This document shows positions 7,551 through 12,292 of a DNA stretch of 12,292 bases, in pieces (position 1 is the first letter of the stretch; every line of letters begins with the position of its first letter). Made by a program: the position numbers and the translations under genes. This stretch comes from a bacterium (GTDB lineage Bacteria > CG2-30-53-67 > CG2-30-70-394): contig JAJRSX010000125.1 in NCBI GenBank assembly GCA_024278555.1, positions 1 through 12,292 of the forward strand, read 5' to 3'. The notes below the pieces were generated by a model, which was not told the origin of the DNA, did not search any database, and was given only the letters and a program-made list of their open reading frames with translations.

Positions 7551-7739
7551 TCAAGACCACTCGCCCAGAAGGTCAAAGGAGAGCTGACGATGGAGCTTGA
7601 TCGACAGGAGGTAGAGGGTCTCGTCGCGCACCGCGTAGAGGAGGATGGAGTCGCCGGCGAGGTACTCGCGTATCTCGGTTGCCTTCCCGATCCGTTCTCG
7701 CAGGATCCGATGGCGCTCCGCTCCCTCGACCGAGGCAGA
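7551..7739 (-). pseudogene. Remnant of a RelE/ParE-like toxin gene (C-terminal part only)
   Basis: Read on the - strand, about 62 codons end at a TGA (7553-7551) with the sequence REYLAGDSILLYAVRDETLY then LLSIKLHRQLSFDLLGEW. This has the layout of the last strands of RelE/ParE-superfamily toxins (ILYRVRDDTVYILSIRHQR-like), including the terminal R/Q-rich strand. Codon use is less G+C-biased than in the neighbouring genes. The reading frame remains open further upstream, but beyond 7739 it runs into the inverted-repeat element and then low-complexity DNA with no toxin-like sequence, so the N-terminal part and any antitoxin are missing. The gene probably was cut by the repeat insertion. Recognition is by motif memory only; a short intact gene of another family is a less likely alternative. 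Confidence 0.55.
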
Positions 7740-7761
7740 AATTGGGGTCAAATTGGGGTCA
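7740..7761 (+). repeat. Tandem 11-bp direct repeat at the edge of a palindromic element
   Basis: AATTGGGGTCA occurs twice in tandem, 7740-7750 and 7751-7761. The second copy runs into the left arm of the inverted repeat at 7754. The junction with the toxin remnant falls exactly at its left edge. Confidence 0.85.
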
Positions 7762-7838
7762 GGCTTGCAAACTTGCAAGTTTGGATCTCGCTGTCGGCCA
7801 TCGACGGGCAATCTTGCAAGTTTGCAAGCCTGACCCCA
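7754..7838. mobile_element. Small palindromic element with perfect 26-bp inverted repeat
   Basis: The arms 7754-7779 and 7813-7838 are perfect reverse complements (26 of 26), starting TGGGGTCAGGCTTGCAA, with a 33-nt spacer. Each arm's inner part contains TTGCAAACTTGCAAG, and the left one lies in a 14-bp palindrome AAACTTGCAAGTTT (7769-7782). I associate GGGGTCAGGCTTGCAA-type ends with elements near Y1 (HUH) transposase genes in Proteobacteria; that link is from memory. No transposase is encoded, so this would be a non-autonomous or remnant copy. A rho-independent terminator is unlikely because no T-run follows and the spacer is long. Confidence 0.7.
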
Positions 7839-8100
7839 GAGCACTTGGCCATCTCCCGCCTCTCCGTGTCTCTGCGTTAAGAATCCCACTCCCCGCGACC
7901 CCCCGGCCCACCACCCGCGACACCGCTCCGCCCCCTGCCCCCCCCTCCCCACCCCCGCCGTCCTCCGCCTCTCTGGGCGAGATTTCCAACGGTGCCGACG
8001 CCGATTGCCCACCATTGCCGCCCCATGGTTAAGTTCTGATTCACCGCGGCCGAGAGGTTGGGGGGCGCGCGTCTTGTCTATTGCATAAGGACTGATCGGC
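7839..8100. other. Non-coding stretch before the CBS-protein operon
   Basis: No gene is supported here. Two imperfect copies of a dispersed repeat of the ctccgtgtctctgcg type sit at about 7862-7885 and 7965-7988. The stretch between them is C-rich low-complexity DNA. The promoter of the downstream operon should lie in 7990-8085, a slightly more A+T-rich part, but I see no convincing -35/-10 pair. A ribosome binding site AAGGA is at 8087-8091. Confidence 0.5.
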
Positions 8101-9231
8101 TTGGACCCAGACCCTCCGGGGATCTTCCTCCTCCTCCTGTCGGCGCTGCTGTTCGCGGAGAACCTCTATCTGCGTTGCCGTCGCCGGGTGGTCGAGCCGA
8201 CCGCACCACCCTCCGCGGAGGCGGCAGCCCACTACCTGGTGGAGCTCGCCGTGACCGTCGCGGCGGTCTTCACCGCCCTGTGCATGGGGGGCCTCCTGGG
8301 CGGCGATCCGCGGCCGTTGCGCGCTATTGTCGCCCTCGCGGTGGTGGCGCTGGTGCGCGATCCGCTCCCCCTGCGGCTGGCTGCGCGCCTCTCGGAGTCG
8401 GCGTGCGCGCAGGTCGGCCGCGCCGGTGATCTCTGTCTGGCCCCCCTCGTCGCCACCCTCCCCGTCGGCCGCTGGCGGCGCCCGGAGGCCGAGTCGTCGC
8501 CCGCGGCAGCGATCGAGGAGGAGTCTGATGACACGATCCGTGAGCTGCTGCACAACGTCTATGACTTCGGGGAGACCCGGGTGCGGGAGGTGATGACGCC
8601 GCGGCCGGACATCTTCACCCTGCCGGTGGATGCAGCGCCGGAGGAGATCGTGGAGCGGTTTCTGCGCGGCCACTTCTCGCGCGTGCCGGTGATCGAAGGC
8701 GACCTCGACCATGTGGTGGGGATCGTCTACGCCAAGGACCTCCTCGCCGCCGGCGGTGGGACCCTGCCGCCCCTTACTGAGCTGGCCCAACCACCCCTGT
8801 TTGTGCCGGAGACGCGCGCCATCGACGAGCTGCTGCGTGATTTCCAGGCCAGCCATGTCCACATCGCCATCGTCGTCGATGAACACGGCACCACCTCGGG
8901 GCTGGTGTGCATGGAGGACATCCTGCGGGAGCTGGTGGGTGAGGTCGGCGAGGGGGGGGAGGAGCGGACCATCACGCCGATCGGCGAAGGGCGCTTCCGT
9001 GTCTCGGCGATGACCACGCCAGAGCAGTTCAACGACGCCTTCGCCACCCACATTGAGGGTGAAGACTTCGAGACCCTCGGCGGCTTCGTTATTCACCGCC
9101 TCGACCACTTCCAGACGGTCGGCGAGCGGGTGGCGGTGGAGGGGGTGGAGATCGTGGTGACCGAGGTGGAGGGGCTGCGCATCGTCACTGTCGAGGTCAT
9201 CACTCCGTCGACGCGCGGGGTGGAGGCGTGA
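8101..9231 (+). CDS. CBS-pair / CorC-HlyC domain membrane protein (first of two)
   Basis: A 376-aa protein of the HlyC/CorC family, whose CNNM relatives move Mg2+ or other divalent cations with CBS domains sensing nucleotide. Start TTG 8101 is fixed by an in-frame TAA at 8086-8088 and by AAGGA at 8087-8091 with 9-nt spacing. The N-terminal 120 residues have about three hydrophobic spans but lack a clear match to the CNNM/DUF21 core, so the membrane part is short or divergent. Then come an acidic linker, CBS1 from REVMTPRPD (about 162-215), CBS2 (about 228-283) with VVDEHGTTSGLV (Asp260), and a CorC_HlyC domain (about 292-372) with FETLGGFV. It overlaps the next, paralogous gene by 4 nt (GTGA), so the two products probably work together, perhaps as a heteromer. 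The transported ion is not provable from sequence. Confidence 0.9.
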   Translation: MDPDPPGIFLLLLSALLFAENLYLRCRRRVVEPTAPPSAEAAAHYLVELAVTVAAVFTALCMGGLLGGDPRPLRAIVALAVVALVRDPLPLRLAARLSESACAQVGRAGDLCLAPLVATLPVGRWRRPEAESSPAAAIEEESDDTIRELLHNVYDFGETRVREVMTPRPDIFTLPVDAAPEEIVERFLRGHFSRVPVIEGDLDHVVGIVYAKDLLAAGGGTLPPLTELAQPPLFVPETRAIDELLRDFQASHVHIAIVVDEHGTTSGLVCMEDILRELVGEVGEGGEERTITPIGEGRFRVSAMTTPEQFNDAFATHIEGEDFETLGGFVIHRLDHFQTVGERVAVEGVEIVVTEVEGLRIVTVEVITPSTRGVEA

Positions 9232-10448
9232 TCGTGGTGACGCTCTTGCTGGCGGTGGTCGCCTGTACGGCGCTTGCGGCGCTCCTCGCCATCGGCCGCC
9301 TCGACCACCACCTGACGGTGGTGAACAAGATCGATCTGCAACACGCGGCCGCCGAGGCTAGCGCGGTGGCGCCGCTGCTCACCGCCCTGAAGGAGCCGGT
9401 CGCCCTGGAGGCGACCCTGCGCCTGGCGCAGCTTCCCCTCCTGGCGGTCGGCCTCGCCGCCCTCTTCCCGATCCTGCCGCCGGCCGGGGCGGCCCGCGCC
9501 GGAACCCTGGCGGCCCTGGCAGCCGTCGTGGTGGTGACCGCCGGGGTGAGTCGCCGGAGTACGCCGGCTCGCGCCGCCGCCGAGCTTTCCTACTTTGCCG
9601 CTGCCCTCGGCCCCCTGTGGCCGGTGGTGTTACCGCTGCTGCGGGTCGAGCGTCTCCTCGCCGGGCGACGCGCGAACCACCGCCACCTCGTTTATCTCAA
9701 CCGGGAGGAGCTCGAGTCGCTGCGCGACCTCGACCGCTTCCGCCGCGAGGAGACCCCGGACGAGGAGGAGATGATCGGCCGCATCTTCGACCTGAAGGAG
9801 ACGGAGGTGAGCCAGATCATGGTCCCGATCGTCGACGTGGTCGCCCTGGAAGAGGAGCAGACGGTGGAGGAGGCGATCCAGACGGTGAACCGCACCCGCT
9901 TCTCGCGGCTACCGGTCTTCCGCCACCGGGTCTACAACATCGTCGGGATCCTCAACGCCTTCGACCTCCTGACCGGTGGCGACCCCAAGCGTAAGGTGGG
10001 CGAGCTCACCCAGCCGCCGCTCTACGTGCCGGAGACGATGACCGCCGAACTCCTCCTCGACTCCCTGCGCGAACGCCAGATCCATGTGGCGGTGGTGGTG
10101 GATGAGTACGGCGGCGCCACCGGCATCGTCACCGCCGAGGACGTGATCGAGGAGCTGGTCGGGGAGATCACCGACGAGCACGACGTGGTGGCAACACCGC
10201 TCATCACCGCCCTCGACGGGGGCGGCTGGCGGGTGGAGGCGCGCCTCACCCTCGACGAGCTGGAGGAGGAGACGGGAATCGAGTTGATCAGCAACCAGTA
10301 CGATACGGTGGCCGGCTTCCTCCTGGAGCAGTTTCACCACATCCCCGCTGCGGGCGAGCGCTTGCAGCTCCCGGAGTTGCACATCACCATTCGCGCCGCC
10401 ACGGAAAGGGAGATCCGCACGGTGGACCTCGAACCGATCGCGCGGTGA
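9228..10448 (+). CDS. CNNM-like CBS-pair / CorC-HlyC domain transporter (second of two)
   Basis: A 406-aa paralogue of the preceding protein. GTG 9228 lies in a GTGA overlap, with GGGGTGGAG just upstream as ribosome binding site. It has four likely membrane spans (about 1-22, 65-88, 90-110 and 122-145), the spacing of a CNNM/DUF21 domain, but the typical small-residue and acidic signature of the first helices is hard to see. A basic and acidic linker follows ([19 protein letters not shown]). CBS1 starts with [14 protein letters not shown] (Met198), CBS2 has [13 protein letters not shown] (Asp292), and the CorC_HlyC domain ends the protein with [15 protein letters not shown] motifs fit the family better than in the first protein. 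It is likely an inner-membrane divalent-cation transporter or its regulator. The gap after it contains repeats, so cotranscription with trkA is possible but unproven. Confidence 0.93.
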   Translation: MIVVTLLLAVVACTALAALLAIGRLDHHLTVVNKIDLQHAAAEASAVAPLLTALKEPVALEATLRLAQLPLLAVGLAALFPILPPAGAARAGTLAALAAVVVVTAGVSRRSTPARAAAELSYFAAALGPLWPVVLPLLRVERLLAGRRANHRHLVYLNREELESLRDLDRFRREETPDEEEMIGRIFDLKETEVSQIMVPIVDVVALEEEQTVEEAIQTVNRTRFSRLPVFRHRVYNIVGILNAFDLLTGGDPKRKVGELTQPPLYVPETMTAELLLDSLRERQIHVAVVVDEYGGATGIVTAEDVIEELVGEITDEHDVVATPLITALDGGGWRVEARLTLDELEEETGIELISNQYDTVAGFLLEQFHHIPAAGERLQLPELHITIRAATEREIRTVDLEPIAR

Positions 10449-10476
10449 GCCCGCGGTCATGCGCGGGGAGCAAAAC

Positions 10477-10503
10477 CACGAAAGACACGAAGGGCACGAA
10501 GAG
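10477..10503 (+). repeat. Three tandem 9-bp CACGAARRR units
   Basis: CACGAAAGA, CACGAAGGG and CACGAAGAG follow each other at 10477, 10486 and 10495. The CCACGAAG..CACGAAG type is a dispersed intergenic repeat seen in many environmental bacteria (from memory). Two units in the opposite orientation occur at 10720-10737, so the set brackets a 260-bp segment. Confidence 0.85.
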
Positions 10504-10578
10504 ATGCATGGAGTGTCGATACCACCGTCCGGGGAACGGATCGCGGGCCGAGGCGCGGTGACGCAGAGGGAGGGGCAA

Positions 10579-10598
10579 CCGAGACGGCGGCGTCTCGG
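10579..10598. repeat. Perfect 8-bp stem-loop
   Basis: CCGAGACG (10579-10586), loop GCGG, CGTCTCGG (10591-10598). It lies inside the repeat cluster upstream of trkA. No T-run follows, so a terminator role is not supported. Confidence 0.6.
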
Positions 10599-10606
10599 AT
10601 CCCCTC

Positions 10607-10697
10607 GGTGCGCCGCGCTGCGCTTGGCACACCCTACGCCTTCAATCCGTTGCTCCCGAGCTGGCCGTAGGGGGCGCCAAGCGCAGCGCGGCGCACC
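10607..10697. repeat. Long inverted repeat, 32-bp arms, in the gap before trkA
   Basis: The arms 10607-10638 and 10666-10697 are reverse complements at 30 of 32 positions, beginning GGTGCGCCGCGCTGCGCTTG, with a 27-nt loop. This resembles the GTAGGGTGCGC-type palindromic repeats found between genes of many Proteobacteria (from memory). RNA from it would form a very stable hairpin, which might lower read-through into trkA or protect the upstream mRNA end; there is no T-tail. Confidence 0.85.
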
Positions 10698-10719
10698 CAT
10701 ACCGCGGGCGGGCATCCCC

Positions 10720-10737
10720 CTTCGTGATCTTCGTGGT
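10720..10737 (-). repeat. Two inverted 9-bp CACGAAG-type units
   Basis: On the + strand CTTCGTGAT and CTTCGTGGT lie in tandem. They are reverse-orientation partners of the units at 10477-10503; when aligned the two sets share CCACGAA and CACGAAGGG. They end 23 nt before the trkA start codon. Confidence 0.8.
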
Positions 10738-10760
10738 GTTGCCGATATCGGAGCCTCCCC

Positions 10761-12125
10761 ATGCGCGTAATCGTCGCCGGTGCCGGTGAGGTCGGCTTCA
10801 ACATCGCCCGCTGGCTGTCGCGAAACGGCCACTCGGTGAGCCTCATCGACGTCGACCCGGCCCGTGTCGCCCGGGCCGGCGAGCTCCTCGACATCCAGGG
10901 GGTGGTGGGGAAGTGCAGTGTTCCGCAGGTCCTCGCCGACGCCGGCGCGGAGGATGCGGAGATCCTGGTGGCGGTGACCAACTCGGACGAGGTGAACATG
11001 GTCGCCTGCCTCGTCGCCGGCCACCGCTTCGGCATCGCCCACAAGGTGGCGCGTATCCGCGAGGTGGGATACGCGGAGGTGGGTGAGATGCTCGCCTCGG
11101 AGGTGGTGGGGATCGACATGGTGATCCACCCGGAGATGGAGGTGGCGAGCCGACTCCAGCGACTCATCGACTTTCCCGCCGCCACCGACGTCCTCGAATT
11201 CGGCGACGGCACCCTGCGCCTCGCCGCCTTCCACCTCCAGGCCGACTCGCCCCTCGTGGGGCGGCCCCTGGAGCAGAGCTTTCCGCCCCGCGCCGAGGCG
11301 CGGGTCCTGGTGTGCGCCGTCCTGCGCGACGGCCGGGTGCTCATCCCGCGCGGCGCCGACCGCCTCCACGCCGAGGATCAGATCTACCTCCTCGGCCGCC
11401 CCGACGATCTCGACCGCCGCCTCCCCGAATTGGGGCTGGCGGCACCGCCGATCACCCACATTGTGATCGGCGGCGGCGGCAAGGTGGCGGAGACCGTGGC
11501 GCACAACCTGGAGGAGAGCAACATCACGGTGAAGATCATCGAGCCGGATGAGGGGCGCTGCAACGCCCTCTCCGAGAGTCTCTCCCACGCCATCGTCCTC
11601 CACGGCGAGCTCACCGACGTCGACCTCATGCGCGAGGAAAATGTCGGGAGCTGCGACCTCTACCTGGCGGTGAGCCAGGATGAGGAGGACAACATGCTCA
11701 CCTCCATGCTCGCCCGCCGACTCGGGGCACGGAAGGTCTTCTGTCTCCTCAACCGCCCGGAGTACGTCCCCCTGGCGCCGTCGCTCGGGATCGATGCGGC
11801 GGTGAACCCGCGCCTCTCCACCGTCGGCGCGGTCCTGCGCTTCATCCGCAAGGGCAAGGTCCTGGCGGTGGACCAGCTCGTCGAGGACCAGGCGGAGATC
11901 ATGGAGGCGGTGGCGATCGCCGGCTCCGAGCTCGTGGGCAAACCGCTGTCTGAGGTGAGCTTCCCCAAAGGGGCGATCGTCGGCGCCATCCTCCACGAGG
12001 GGGAGTCCCGTATCGCCACCGGCAGTGACGTGGTGGAGGAGAACGACCGGGTGGTGATCGTGGCGGTGAAGAAGGCGGTGAAAAAGGTGGAGAAGGCGCT
12101 GCAGATGAAGCCGACATCGTGGTGA
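10761..12125 (+). CDS. trkA: Trk potassium uptake regulatory subunit TrkA
   Basis: A 454-aa protein, close to the roughly 458 residues of enterobacterial TrkA, the peripheral NAD(H)/nucleotide-binding subunit that gates the TrkH/TrkG potassium channel at the inner membrane. It has the double layout of long TrkA proteins: RCK-N domain 1 with GAGEVG (residues 7-12) and acidic Asp30 at the end of strand 2, a TrkA-C domain (about 140-220), RCK-N domain 2 with GGGGKV (237-242) and IIEPDEGRC, then a second TrkA-C domain (about 370-445), ending in a Lys-rich helix. Start ATG 10761 has GGAG at 10750-10753. The second glycine motif is GGGGxV, weaker than GxGxxG, as is common in the second half. No trkH is in view; it may lie downstream of the window or elsewhere. 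Neighbouring CorC-like genes share the ion-transport theme. Confidence 0.96.
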   Translation: MRVIVAGAGEVGFNIARWLSRNGHSVSLIDVDPARVARAGELLDIQGVVGKCSVPQVLADAGAEDAEILVAVTNSDEVNMVACLVAGHRFGIAHKVARIREVGYAEVGEMLASEVVGIDMVIHPEMEVASRLQRLIDFPAATDVLEFGDGTLRLAAFHLQADSPLVGRPLEQSFPPRAEARVLVCAVLRDGRVLIPRGADRLHAEDQIYLLGRPDDLDRRLPELGLAAPPITHIVIGGGGKVAETVAHNLEESNITVKIIEPDEGRCNALSESLSHAIVLHGELTDVDLMREENVGSCDLYLAVSQDEEDNMLTSMLARRLGARKVFCLLNRPEYVPLAPSLGIDAAVNPRLSTVGAVLRFIRKGKVLAVDQLVEDQAEIMEAVAIAGSELVGKPLSEVSFPKGAIVGAILHEGESRIATGSDVVEENDRVVIVAVKKAVKKVEKALQMKPTSW

Positions 12126-12133
12126 GAACTGCC

Positions 12134-12168
12134 GTAGGAAGTAGAAGGTAGAAGGTAGAAGGTAGAAA
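12134..12168 (+). repeat. Heptamer tandem repeat (GTAGAAG)
   Basis: Three perfect GTAGAAG units (12141-12161) are flanked by the variants GTAGGAA (12134-12140) and GTAGAAA (12162-12168), five units in all, nine bases after the trkA stop. Such heptamer tracts are common between genes in several phyla; no function is evident. Confidence 0.9.
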
Positions 12169-12292
12169 GGGGGAGGGGCGGAAGGAGGACATGGCGGCAA
12201 CGAGCCTCAGCAAATCTCGCCGCCACCACGCTGGCAGCGCACTGCCCTACCCCCAGTGATCCATCTGACCCACCGCCCCCGTACTCCCACGC
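12169..12292. other. Right-edge sequence with no supported gene
   Basis: After the heptamer repeat there is purine-rich DNA, then a 22-codon open frame (ATG 12191, stop 12257-12259) preceded by AGGAGG at 12183-12188. The spacing of 2 nt is too short for a good start and the peptide has no recognisable features, so it is not called. No terminator hairpin for trkA is evident. Confidence 0.4.

Noticed and set aside
7754-7838. Inverted repeat as a terminator of the VWA operon
   Set aside because: It lies over 200 bp after the stop codon, has a 33-nt loop and no T-run on either strand.
8050-8090. Sigma-70 promoter before the CBS operon (TTGGGG and TATTGC)
   Set aside because: Spacing and matches to -35/-10 consensus are poor; not enough to call.
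10477-10737. CRISPR array
   Set aside because: Units are only 9 bp, directly adjacent, with no regular spacers and no cas genes.
9909-12200. Long open frame on the - strand (763 codons) across the second CBS gene and trkA
   Set aside because: It runs through two well-supported + strand genes and the repeat cluster; it has no recognisable domain.
12191-12259. 22-codon open frame after AGGAGG
   Set aside because: Spacing to the ATG is only 2 nt, the peptide is featureless, and purine-rich repeat DNA next to it makes an SD-like string likely by chance.

Overview
This is one 12.3-kb window of very G+C-rich DNA (roughly three quarters G+C by eye, with GCC, CTC and GTG dominating codon use). All convincing genes lie on the + strand. 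The intact gene families (MoxR ATPase, DUF58, double-VWA membrane protein, CorC/CNNM proteins, TrkA) are broadly bacterial. The intergenic repeats (a GTAGGAGC-type REP pair and a GGGGTCAGGCTTGCAA inverted repeat) are types I associate with high-GC Proteobacteria in the wide sense (gamma- or delta-like lineages). That placement is inference; nothing in the window fixes a genus.

Region 1 (1-7538) is a tightly packed seven-gene operon: the C-terminal part of a membrane protein (open at the left edge), a small ABC-type ATPase (615-1301), a 162-aa multi-spanning membrane protein (1298-1786), a 309-aa membrane protein with a proline-rich middle (1783-2712), a MoxR AAA+ ATPase (2709-3668), a DUF58 protein (3823-4677) and a 954-aa membrane protein carrying two VWA domains (4674-7538). 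Except for MoxR-DUF58, every junction overlaps, mostly by GTGA or ATGA. The MoxR-DUF58 junction is instead split by a 154-bp insert holding an inverted pair of REP elements. MoxR, DUF58 and VWA membrane proteins are a known genetic module thought to assemble or remodel envelope or metal-containing complexes. Here they are joined to an ABC ATPase whose catalytic Glu and switch His are both replaced.

Region 2 (7539-8100) is non-coding. It holds the remnant of a RelE/ParE-like toxin gene on the - strand, apparently cut off by a small palindromic element with a perfect 26-bp inverted repeat.

Region 3 (8101-12125) holds two overlapping CBS/CorC-HlyC membrane proteins (CNNM-like, divalent-cation transport family), then a 312-bp gap with a palindromic repeat cluster, then trkA, the NAD-binding regulatory subunit of Trk potassium uptake. 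The ion-transport theme is consistent, but no TrkH channel is in view. The right edge (12126-12292) carries a GTAGAAG heptamer repeat and no convincing gene.

A striking feature is that each of the four gaps between or after genes carries a different family of dispersed repeat. I saw no tRNA, rRNA, CRISPR array, riboswitch or full transposon. I do not claim a proven new system. The best candidate for something undescribed is the complete operon of Region 1.
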